Assembly: GCF_030247195.1 (NCBI RefSeq) | Contig: NC_080671.1 | Coordinates: 416,340,044 to 416,404,043, forward strand | DNA from: Topomyia yanbarensis | Lineage: Eukaryota > Arthropoda > Insecta > Diptera > Culicidae | Direction of reading: 5' to 3' | Length of the DNA: 64,000 nucleotides | Shown: piece by piece, positions 1-9,885 of the stretch | How the letters are laid out: the number at the start of each line of letters is the position of its first letter | Numbering within the stretch: the first letter of the stretch is position 1 | Made by a program: the position numbers and the translations under genes | The notes under the pieces: model-generated | What the model was told of the DNA's origin: nothing | Seen by the model: the letters and a program-made list of their open reading frames with translations, nothing else | The model's database searches: none

Positions 1-172
1 GGGAATAGAATAGAATTTTTAAAAAAATTACCGTCACAAGGGGGGGGCAGAGTTACCGTCAAGCTACGTAGTTACCAGGGGGGTATAAAGAGGTTTGTGA
101 CGAAATGCTACGATGGGGGAGGGGGGTGTTAAAAATCACTCAAAAAATGCTACGTCATTTATGAATCATCCC
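1..172. mobile_element. Diverged MITE copy cut by the window edge
   Basis: The stretch has G-rich runs and ends in ATTTATGAATCATCCC followed by TAA. It resembles the right terminus of the intact element at 52185-52446, which ends in ATTTATGAATGGTCCC next to TTA. The left end lies outside the window. It sits just downstream of the ttk88-type stop codon, so it may lie in or beside that 3' UTR. The family link is inferred from the terminal match and the shared G-rich interior. Confidence 0.5.
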
Positions 173-406
173 TAAACGAAATAGTAAAAATAAAATGGCG
201 CCTAGTTCGCATTCGCGAACCATTCTACGTTAACAGTAAATGCTTTAGTTGACATGAAAATCAGTGCTTACGGATCCTGTCGTATAAGCAACTCCGTGGG
301 AAGACTAGTTGCAGTCTTGTGATATAGTTATCAGTGCGTTAAAATGTGTTGTGTTATTCTTAGTTGCTAAGAAGAAAAAAATGCACTGGAAATCTGGTTA
401 TCTATC
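173..406 (-). other. ttk: Probable 3' UTR of the ttk88-type transcript
   Basis: This is the stretch directly downstream, on the minus strand, of the stop codon at 409-407. I see no AATAAA on the minus strand between the stop and the window edge, so the poly(A) site is either non-canonical or outside the window. Confidence 0.4.
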
Positions 407-1542
407 CTACTGAGAACTGTTGCTCGCCGCAACTGCGGTTATCGGTGGCACACCGTTATCCCCAAGTCTGGGTGAGATCAGTTGCTGCTGCAAGCGGAAT
501 TTTGTTTGCTGTGAGTGTAGTTCTTTCTGTAGGTTGATGTGCTGCTGCAGCTGAATGGCATTCAGAACGGACTCTATCTTTGCCGTTGTGTTGTGATTCG
601 ATGGGAGCTGTGAACCCTGTTCGGTTCCGACCATAAAACTCATCGGATAAACCGCATCCGATTTCGGCATGTACGACTCGTGGGTCGTTTTAAGATGGTT
701 CTTCATTTTGTCCGGACGAGAGAACTCTTTGTTGCATACGGGACAGGGAAAAACTTTTCGTTGGGCACCCTCGTGGTAGAGGAACGCGTGCCGCTGGAAA
801 CTATATTTGTTCTTGAATGTCTTTTGAATGTTTTCCTTGGCACACTCCATACAGAGGTAGACACCGTCGTTGATGCTGGCGTAGCGGAACAGATTCAAAC
901 CACGGACGGACATTTCCGTCAGAGCTTCGGCTTGATCATCCGGAGACAGATTTTTTCTTCGGGCTCGACGTCTGGCTGGTTGTCGCGAGGGCGCATAATG
1001 GCTGTTGTTACCATTTGGCTCCTCAAATGAGTCTTGGGATGGTGTTCTTCCGTGCGACACCGAAGTGTCCGGTGAGCCTAGATCCCGATCCTCGGGATCA
1101 CTTCCCACTGCTAGACCTCCGTTACTGTCACCGTTTTCGCCTTTGCGACTCTGAACTAGTCGCATTTTAGCTAGAGAGCGACGTTGCAGTTGAAGATTTT
1201 GAAAATGTTGCTGCTGAAGTTGATGCAGGAATAATTGCTGCTGCTCCTTTGAATTTGGTTGCGCTTGGTGGGAAGATGGCGATGAATGTTGCTGATCTTT
1301 GTCCTGTTCCGTCGGTGGGGTGGTTTCAACAATCGTACAATCATCGGAAGCTTCATACTTGGGCAGGATAAACTCCAACTCACTGTCGCTGTCGTCTCGT
1401 TCCTCGTCGTCCTCATCATCGTCGGCATCTTCGGCGTCATCTGCCTCCATCGGGGATCTCTCGGGTTCGGTGGGTGGAGCGGCAATAGAGGCTGGTTTTG
1501 TAACTTGTGGGATGATGGTAATTTCCGGATTGTCTGCTAGTT
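407..1542 (-). CDS. ttk: tramtrack, alternative terminal exon with ttk88-type zinc fingers
   Basis: Terminal coding exon of the BTB/C2H2 transcription repressor Tramtrack, 88-type. The acceptor TTTACTCTCATTTCCAG ends at 1543. The exon opens with the last two bases of a Glu codon, so the shared exon supplies the first G. Order: an acidic D/E run, a Q-rich stretch, a basic RRRARRK run, then two C2H2 fingers at about 870-676 and a Q-rich tail ending at TAG. Finger 1 has an enlarged loop between its Cys and His pairs. Finger 2 reads FPCPVCNKEFSRPDKMKNH. The exon gives 377 residues plus the shared codon. In Drosophila the 88 and 69 isoforms share the BTB half and differ in fingers and DNA targets; both repress neuronal fates and are degraded through Sina/Phyllopod. 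The upstream Met in the same open frame (at 1585) is intronic and is not a start. Assignment to the 88 form rests on finger sequence recalled from the family. Confidence 0.93.
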
Positions 1543-2650
1543 CTGGAAATGAGAGTAAAAAATACGTGATAACATCATTCTGCACGGAGAGTCGTTCGAT
1601 GAAAAAAATAACAAAGCTAATATCTATTTTAATTATTTTAGTTCATTCCCACAGAAAAAAAAACTTATTTTCAAGGAATTTAGCGACTGATTCGAAAATT
1701 TTCATTGGAAATTTATTGTCATTGATAATTTTGAATGCCACCTTAATTAAAAAAATGAACATATCTTTCGATGGAAGTTTTGGCTACTACATTATGTATT
1801 GAGTTAGGGGTAAATATTAAAGCGACAGAGTTAGCGCATTTACCCAAAATTCCACGCGGCCTTTCCCGATCGAAAGGAACGGCCGCGCTTCATGAAATAC
1901 CGCGCTTAGCCATTCTGTCATAATGTCGCAAATTTGCATAACGAAGGGCTGAATGAGAACATAAGTTGTTCTAAAATAAGCACTGCGTTAGGCACCGTTT
2001 TGTGCAGGTTGAGTATACCAGATCCACGTTCAGTAAAATTCAAAAATTCTTTTTAGATTACAGAATTGATAGAAACGGTTTAATGAGCTTTTAGATTACT
2101 TATCAATAAAATTCTGTTTTTAAAACTTGTCCTTGCGTTAAAACCAAAATAAAAAGGCTTATTACTACCGCTAACAGCAATACAAGTGCTAGTTATGCTG
2201 GCAACCTTAGAGCGGCCGTTAGTAAGCAGTTGGTACGACGTGTACGTTTCGGTGAATGTCTCAATAACTAATCAAAAATGGTGTTTCTTTTGCAGTTGCA
2301 TAATTTTCAAACATTATGATAGAGTTACGTTTCAAATTTTGTGGCAGTTGTTTCCTGTATGCTATGAAACTTTGGCCAAAACAATGTTTATTGTTGACAG
2401 GGCCGGCGGATCACGTGGGTAGTATAGGTAGTACTACCCCCTCGAAAGGAACTGAAGGGAATTACCCACTTGAAAAGTCGGAACAAACCAAAACCTGAGA
2501 TTAACCACGCATGTGTTCCGCTCACAAAAACATTCGTCTGAATTTCTCGATGTACAACAATTTCATTGGTACAGTAATACTTTTTGGCACTTCTACATCT
2601 TAAATCAAGGAATTCAGATCGATGTTCAACTTTATTCATATTGAAGGATG
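1543..2650. other. ttk intron, no element recognised
   Basis: AT-rich intron sequence upstream of the ttk88-type acceptor. It has short ORFs only, with no coherent domain. A small imperfect palindrome rich in CGCGGCC/GGCCGCG lies near 1855-1887. Confidence 0.5.
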
Positions 2651-2660
2651 CAGTTATTCA

Positions 2661-2826
2661 TATTTTTTATTACGATTATAGAGGTTTTAATCTTAAGGTC
2701 ATTCGCCTCTTCAGGTTAGAAAAATCTCTTATGAAAAATTTCTAACCCTATATACAGGGTCGGGACTCGAACCCAGGTGCGCAGCGTACAAGGCAATCGA
2801 TTTACCAACTATGCTACGCCCACCCC
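2661..2826 (-). mobile_element. tRNA-derived SINE, full-length copy
   Basis: Read on the minus strand, the element has a pol III A box, TAGCATAGTTGG, and a B box, GGTTCGAGTCC. A body follows with the AGAGGCGAATGACCTTAAG core and an A-rich 3' end. It is flanked by a 17-bp direct repeat beginning CAGTTATTCATA at 2651-2667 and 2827-2843, the signature of target-primed insertion. Related copies lie at 21313-21477 and 31768-31835. It resembles the Feilai type of mosquito tRNA SINE, but the family name is from memory. It is not a functional tRNA gene. Confidence 0.88.
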
Positions 2827-2843
2827 CAGTTATTCATATTTTT

Positions 2844-3857
2844 AAATACTAGATATACAATTTGCATTTTTTTAGGTTTGATTTAAAACAAGGAGAAACA
2901 CTATTTAGATTTTTATAAGGAAGGCAAAAGACGCGCACAAGAAGGATTGATTTCAACATCAGAGTAGCAGACACCACATAAGGGAAAGTGAATAGAGGGC
3001 GGGCAACAATGACAGGGAAAAGAATAAATTAAACTTGCAGCTTTTTGGCCCACAGAAAATTACTGTCAGAACATCATATACCGGATCGACGACTGACCTT
3101 CTTGGATCCGCTGGGAACTCTTTTGAGACCAGATTTATAGGTAGCTGTTAGCATATCAACCAAACGAGAAGGGATAACTAAATTCGTGTTTAAAAATATG
3201 TATATGACAGATATATTGATGAGATCAAGGATAGCCAGCGCATCTCTGGCTGGAACGAGGCAGAAGGGATTCATTGAACGAAAATCTGGCGCTAGAACAC
3301 TAAGCGCGCGACCAGACAATATGTTTAATGTCGTGATAACCGTCATCACAAGCGCGGAGACCGCTCTCCACGACCCCAATACGCCTGAGATGATAATGAT
3401 TGTAGATGACTCGAGATATCAGTCGAATGAAGTCACAACCCTCATCAATCCCCTTGGACCAAGGTTTGTTGATGCCTTTGGGATCCCTAAACTTCCATTG
3501 CTACACGAAATTAGCAAATTTTCGAGGCGTCCTGTGACAAGAAATGTTGAAAAACTCGTTGAAGCTACGCAATCTGTCCTAAATTTTATCTAATGTCTAA
3601 AGTGTCCGCCTTCTCATTATCCAGAGTGGAGCAAGGCGAACGAACTCAAACTAAGGTATTCTGCAATAATTTTTAAGATAATGTACTCAGGAGCTCCCAT
3701 GTTTTCCCCAGGAAAAGTAAGGAATGCTTTCCATGTTCCATCGGACGGAGAGCCTCCTTGTAACTGTAACGATGTGGGCATGGTCGTCGATAAGTAAATG
3801 TAAAACTATCAGTTTTGTAGAAAGAATGTTTGTTACTATGTTTTAATTGTGCAAGGT
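2844..3857. other. Intron DNA with one unidentified open frame (3186-3593, plus)
   Basis: The stretch includes a 135-codon plus-strand ORF at 3186-3593 and an overlapping minus-strand ORF of 101 codons. Neither matches a family I recognise. The plus frame ends naturally in TAA and has mixed composition without low-complexity runs. The predicted protein shows no signal peptide, no membrane segment and no metal-binding motif. It may be a fragment of a transposon or another captured gene, or a chance frame. Confidence 0.2.
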
Positions 3858-4247
3858 TCTACTGTATCGATTTTGTTGGTTATAATCGGCACATTTGAGA
3901 TTAAGAGAAACCAAAGCAATGAAATTGAAAGACGGATAGGTATTCTAGAGCGAATCAGTTATAAACTTAGAATGGAAAACGCCGGCATCGGCTGTAAAAC
4001 ATGATGATGAGTTATGTTCTACCATAGACCATGTGGTAGACTTGGGTGCAACGCCCAACTCCTACTTAGCAGAAGGCAAAGGATTCTTCACATTTCCTTT
4101 CGATCATGTCCATATGAGCCCTAGTTTTCCGTTCTAAGTTGATAACTGATTCGCTCTAGAATACCTATTCGTCTTTCAATTTCATTGCTTTCGTTTCTCT
4201 TAGTCTCAAATTTGCCGAAAATAATCAACAAAATCGATACAGTAGAA
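3858..4247. mobile_element. Foldback element with inverted repeats of about 115 bp
   Basis: The left arm starts TTCTACTGTATCGATTTTG. The right arm ends in its near-exact complement, CAAAATCGATACAGTAGAA. The arms pair for over 100 bp, with a few mismatches and small indels, around a central region of about 160 bp. There is no coding capacity. Target duplication is unclear. The sequence GTAGAAAGAATGTTT occurs both just left of the element (near 3818) and at its right border. Confidence 0.75.
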
Positions 4248-6849
4248 AGAATGTTTACAGCACTGCCTCTTTATGATTGCCCTCACTACTACTGCCATTA
4301 TAATGAGCATAGAAGCATAGCTGTCATCATCTGACGAACGTTAAGGTGATATGCGCACTACTATGTTTAGCGCGGGCATCTCTGCTGTCAGACAAATTTG
4401 CATGTTTAAAGAACTATCATTACGTTTATGTACAGTATTATTATTTCATCGTGAAACGTCTTATGTTTGAAAGTGGATCTATATGGAATGCTGTTGTCGG
4501 CGAAAAGGGATTCTTGGTTCCGTGCTTTCCGATCAAAGATTAAATCGGATACACAACGTAGGGCCTAACTACCATACGAAACATTATTTATCTTTTTAAT
4601 TTGTCGACGAACCGGTGCCAATAACCGCGTTTTTCAGCTTTCATCAAATTTTTCATTTGCGTATGTTCGGAAAAATTCGGGCAATCCGGGTGATTAAAAT
4701 GTCCTTATAGGACCTTTTCGTGTACAATTCTGAGTACTCTCTGCCCACGGTTGCTCGCGCCGGGTACTCGTTTCGTCTGACCTTTAATCGCAGTGTAGAG
4801 AATCAAGCTAGTCAAAACTTTGTACGCTTCCACTGGAGGAATTTGTCGTTTTGATTCTATTGTTTCGGATATAGTGGACGCGTAGCTCTTTTAATCAATG
4901 GGCACACTAACTGTAGCGAGGTCGAGTATAATTTTCAATTTCAGTACAATTTTGCTGTTAGATAGATTGGTTATCATCGTTAGGACAACCCCACGGTAGT
5001 CTTCTAGAACCAGCTGAGGTGCGATGTACATGGAATTGATTGAAATAATAGCACATTTTGATCTCCAAAAACGCTGTGTTTTCTCGGCCCTGGCGAATGA
5101 TGTTTAAATTAAATCTACGTCGGAAGTTAACCAGGTTTTACACAATGCAAATGCATTGTGTAAAATCTAGATAAATAATAAGACTTAAATATACGGACAC
5201 TTGGGGTTTTGATATCCCATGTGGAATTTTCGAGACCAGAACCCACTTGCTTCGGTTTTTTAACAGCACCCATCAAGGGACACTCAGTCTCTCCACAGTA
5301 GGAAAACTTTTCATGATTCCCTCCGCATTTTCCACTCCGTGCCTTTGTTCAACAATGGGTAATTCTATGGCCCCGTTGTTTGCAACGACGCCAGTTCACG
5401 CCCCGCGGTACAAAAAGACGAGCAAGCAGGCGAACCCCGTTCAAAAGAACAAAGTTTGGAAGAGAAAATGCGGCAAAAGGCTCGAATTGAGGCTGTTGGA
5501 AAATAAGTTGTTTCCTTGTACTGCTCGATTTTTTGCTGAACGCTATTGCCTGCATACCAGATTTTTATTGACTGAAGCAAAGGGTTCTGGAAGGAGCCAA
5601 TCCCATACTTCGCAACTAAGGCCCCTGTCGGAGACTACACCATCAATCTGTACTTCCCGCGCGGGTACGTAGACAAAATACTTCTTCGTACATGATCGAG
5701 TGTTGTTCAGTTAGATCACGCAATATATCTATAATGTTAAATGGCTTATATTTGGTCCGGAACTAGACCATCCATAGGCCGGTTGTATTAGATTGATATA
5801 ATTTGTATCGAAAAGGAAACTTATCGGCATTATTTTTGTCATCGGAGAAACATTCAAATCGACCTGCATTGAGCCTGTGGGGATGTCGGTCGTTGGAGAT
5901 ACCTTCCCATTCCCCACACTACCATGCGGGATTCAGTATCCGCGAAAAGAAGGTTTTACTGGAGGGAAAAGAAAATTAATGCAATTAAATTTAAAGTAAT
6001 TGGTACTTTGCTGTGGAACATTTGTAGTATCAGTAATCAACAAACACATTTTCGTTAAGCTCTTGGTCATACTGCCCGTTAACAAAGGGTGTTTTCAAAT
6101 AATCACTATTACCCGGAAATTTTCATTTTCACTTACCCGCATCATGTCTGAACTATCTGAACTATGAACAACAGGTAGAAATCACTCCGAAGCTTACTAC
6201 CCACTCGGGGAAAAAATGTTCCGCTGGCCTTGTATTACTATATTGTTGTGTAATCAATTTTAAACAGTTCTTATCAAGCATTGCAAATTTATTTCAAGCC
6301 GATGAGCCCTGGAAACTCCACGGGATAAACTTTAACGTCTTTATTAAACATTCAGCTTCATTGTCTTCACATTATTCGGCCTACTATCCTAATCACAACT
6401 GTTTGATAACGCTACCGCTTCTGTGGACGCAGATCAAAATTACAGAAAAACGAAATATCTTAGCAATAAAAGCCCCACCGGAGTGCCGACCGGCATATCA
6501 GGATCGACGCCAGTAACATCCTGATTATGGCATACTGGCCATGTCGAACGACAACGAACAGGACATGGATTCCGAATTGGACGGCGGCTTTCCACTCCCT
6601 GAGTAAGGAAGGATGACACCGATTTGAAATGACGAGTGGGCTAACAGCACGGCTGACTCCGTCTCGACAAAACCCTGGCAGGTATCCATGTTCGTTCAAA
6701 ACTCATCACCATTTAGTTGGTGGTACTAGATTCGATTGGAGCATTCCCGGTTTTACTCCGCTCTGAACACTACTCCCCGTGAAGGATAGTGTCGATCCTA
6801 GCATGACCTCCCTGCATAGATAATCACGGGATCACCAAAAACTACTCCG
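4248..6849. other. Intron DNA, mostly unidentified
   Basis: No gene recognised. A 141-codon plus-strand ORF at 5247-5672 has no recognisable domain and is crossed by minus-strand ORFs of similar length. A perfect hairpin sits at 5136-5165. A segment at about 6330-6400 resembles 14050-14115 (shared TCTTTATTAAACATTC and TTCGGCCTACT blocks), so copies of one repeat lie on both sides of the R1-like LINE. The last 400 bp may belong to the LINE 5' UTR. Confidence 0.4.
5136..5165. repeat. Perfect 14-bp inverted repeat (hairpin)
   Basis: TTTTACACAATGCA is followed by AA and then its exact reverse complement. The T-start and A-end would give a strong, short stem. It lies alone in unannotated intron sequence. 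No protein site or terminator function is claimed. Confidence 0.8.
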
Positions 6850-7046
6850 TACAACTAATGGAGATAGCGGCCCGGAGTTCGGACCCTTGTTGGGTGAAAA
6901 ATAAAGAAACTCACACATACGGAGCATGCGCTGTGAATCCGTTCGCCAGAGGTGGGTTTGGTGAGGTCACCACCAGCAGCAGCAGCTGAGTCATTCAGCA
7001 AGAGCAGGAGGAGGCGAAGCAGCAACAACAGGCAGATTAGAGCGGG

Positions 7047-8208
7047 ATGAGTTACACCCCACAGAAGCCAAAAGTAGTGGCAGTGAAGTACTTGGTGGAA
7101 GAGCTCCACAAGTTTGTGGCCGCGAGAAACAATGTCCATAAGGACATTAAGAAGATGGTTCTCAGAATCCGTAAGGTGCTAGTGTCTGCCGTGAAGCAGT
7201 ATGACACAGCAGATGTAGGGCCGATGTAGCTAAACGAGCATTGGCATCGGCTAAGGCTACTATCTTCCTAGAAATCCTTCCAGAAGCTGATTGAAGTGGA
7301 GAACACGCCAGTTTCCGTGACTCCAAAGAGGGCAACAACCTCGCCAGGAGACGGAAAACCAGGCGGGCCCAAGAGGCAGACGCGCGAGGACGTTGTCATT
7401 GCCGAAGGAAAGGACGTCACCCAACAGGGAGAAAGCTGGAGTACCGTTGTAGGTTCAGGAATCAGGAATTGTAGGTTGGAAGACGAAATACGACAAACCG
7501 CAAAAGCGGAAGGAAGGGCAAAAAGGGGAAAAGAAAACCTGCGGCTCGTCAGAAAGCGCCAAAGAGAGAAGCCGTGCTGTTCAAAGCCCATGACGCGACA
7601 AAGAAGGTCGGAGACGACCCGGAGCTGAGGGATTTGGAGGAAAACGTGGTAAGATTCTGGCGTACCCAAAAAAGTGAGATGCTCTTCGAGCTGAAGGAGG
7701 GTCCCACGATTAACAGTTCGAACTTGCAGCAGACTAATATCCAATCAATGAGTGAAAAGGCCGAAGTTAAAGCCTTTAACCCGGAGATGCTGATTAGCAA
7801 GGGTCTGGATGAGATCACGACGGAAGACGATCTGAGAGGTGCAATGAAGCAGCAGTGTAACCTGAGGGCCGTGCACATGGCGATACGGCTAAAGAAGGGA
7901 TATGGAGGAACTCAGGCAGCGATGATTCGCTTACCAATAACCCCTGCCGATAAGGCGCTGAAGGTAGCCAAAATTACGGTTGTCGAAATGCCCATTGAGA
8001 GCTGTCCCACGAGTGAATAAATAAGCGGAGAAATGCTTCGGGATGTTTGGGCTTTGGACATTTGGCAGGGGCTTGTAAAAGCCCGGATGGATCCGGGATG
8101 CACTGGAAATGCGGGAGACGGGCCATCTTGCGAGAGACTGCACGCAGAGGCCGAAGTGCAAGCTTTGCACTCTAGCGGACGGAAACGACCATCAGACAGG
8201 TGGCTTTA
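7047..8208 (+). pseudogene. R1-like LINE ORF1 (gag-like), frameshifted
   Basis: ORF1 encodes the nucleic-acid-binding chaperone of the retrotransposition particle. The start MSYTPQKPK at 7047 is followed by a basic, helical N-terminal part that stops at 7229. The frame resumes in pieces at 7296-7628 and 7574-8020, the latter containing LISKGLDEITTEDDLR. After a stop, the first CCHC-like knuckle, CLGFGHLAGAC, is at 8044-8076. A second begins with the Cys codon at 8110 and continues in another frame as GHLARDC. At least three frame changes separate these parts, so no functional protein is made. Knuckles of this type are standard in R1, Jockey and I ORF1 proteins. Confidence 0.75.
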
Positions 8209-8799
8209 AATACCCTACTAACAAGAAGGCGACTGTAGGCCAACGGTAATGGAGACAATCTAGATAAATCTGAATCACTGTGACACCGTACAGCAGAACA
8301 GTTGTTCTGACAGTCTACGACAGAAACTATGTGTGATGTCGCTTTGATTGCAGAGCCGTATCAAGTCTCCCCAGATAACGGCAACTGGGTGGCGGATAGA
8401 TCGGGAACGGCTGTGATACAAGTTATGGGCAAATTCCCCATTCAAGAAGTGGTAGAACGCTCATACGAGGGCTTCGTGATCGCCAAAATCAACGGCATCT
8501 TCGTGTGTAGCTGTTACGCTCCTCCAAGATGGACAGTGGATCAGTTCCCGTAATGCTGGAGCAGTTGATCGGTCGGAAGCCAGTAGTCATTGATGGTGAC
8601 TTGCAATGAAGGTTCTGTTAGCAGAGACGGAAGGGAGTCTATCATCGACGTCCAGTGATGTACCGATGGGAAAAATTCCATCTTCCCGGGTTTTTATTTT
8701 TGGGTTTCAACCGGGTTTTTTCCCAAATCATTTTAACCCGGACGAAATATGGGTTTTTTCGTTTTATCGAATGTATGATGTTCATTTAATGTTTTTTAA

Positions 8800-8906
8800 C
8801 CTTTCGGCAGTTGCGCTAGTGCACTGAGTACACGCTGCTCTGAAAATCTAGCGAAATCGTCTTAGGGCACCAGCGGCTGCTCGTTCAGTGGGCCACTTCC
8901 GGAAGG
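8800..8906. mobile_element. 107-bp MITE with TTAA-type target, nested in the hAT element
   Basis: The termini are CCTTTCGGCAG and CTTCCGGAAGG. It is bordered by TTAA at 8796-8799 and TTAG at 8907-8910. The interior (AGTGCACTGAGTACACGC, GAAATCGTCTTAG) matches, in the opposite orientation, the better copy at 37463-37578. A TTAA target suggests piggyBac-type mobilisation. Confidence 0.75.
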
Positions 8907-9633
8907 TTAGAAAATCTTGCATTTACATTTGAGAGACCGAAAATAAAAGTCGCAAGGATAAAACATACTTTGTAGAACCCACTCCAGATATCTTAGCATG
9001 TAAAAATCAAATATAAACATCAAGCGTAAAAATCGGACAGAGATCCTTGAGCCTGAGCATCGCTTTTCACCCGAAAAAGTCGGCAAGTATGAACCTCCAG
9101 TATGCTTCGCTCACAGGAAATTCCTTACAACGTTACATTCAAGATTTAAAGTTGGATAAAGAAAAGTCCTTTGTAAGAACCGGATATACTTTTTTACGGT
9201 TTTTATTCTATAGGACATAATCGAAAAGCTCCTGTCCGATTTTGAAACTTGAAGTTCAAATCCAATTTTCACATTCTAGTACTTTTATAACGGGTTTTAC
9301 GAAGCAATTTCTGTCCCTGCGACTTTAATTTCGGTCCATTCCATATTCCAACTTGTTTCATATAATACTGGGAACAATAGTCATTGTTACTCTGACTAGT
9401 GAAAATTAGAATAATCGTGTGATGCCCAAACTACTTTTATTCTGCTTGTTACTCATTTTAGGGGTTGCTATACTTTTAGCGAAATAAGGTAGGTATTCAC
9501 ACAAAATTTAGAAAATACCTATTTAGTTCGGTGAAAAGTATAAGTGAGTAATATGCAGAAAGCGAGTGGCCTTGACATTCGTCTTTAGTATGAACCGTAA
9601 TCAGAACTCTCACAAATCGCAATCCGAATTCTT

Positions 9634-9885
9634 TTGGCTTCAACTACATCAGCAACAGTAGAAAAAATGTTTAGTACGTTTAGGTGGATTTACAGTACGA
9701 AACGTAATCGGCTTAGCCCAAAACGTGTTGAAAAGTTTTATCACTTAGTCAACCACAATATTTGTAAAGAAATGTTGGATCACCGCTATAACAATGATTC
9801 AATCGAGGAAAACCATTCAGAATTAATATACATGCAAAACTTTATGACAATAATTCTCATAAATAAAATAAAAATCTTTGGATAA
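9634..9885 (+). pseudogene. hAT transposase C-terminal remnant
   Basis: An 83-codon open frame encodes the hAT C-terminal dimerisation motif (serine-rich start, TVE..FST...I...KRNRL). In active hAT transposases this region follows the catalytic core and mediates oligomerisation. The DDE core and BED finger are absent from the 1.4 kb element. The frame runs to a stop after IKIFG. It is read in the same direction as the host LINE but is a separate, younger insertion. Confidence 0.8.

Noticed and set aside
1171..1802. ORFs on both strands overlapping the ttk88-type exon
   Set aside because: Shadow frames of the acidic and Q-rich coding text; the poly-Ser and poly-Thr runs are out-of-frame D/E codons.
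2760..2826. tRNA gene on the minus strand
   Set aside because: Good A and B boxes, but it is the head of a SINE with a body, poly-A end and target duplication; a cloverleaf is not supported.
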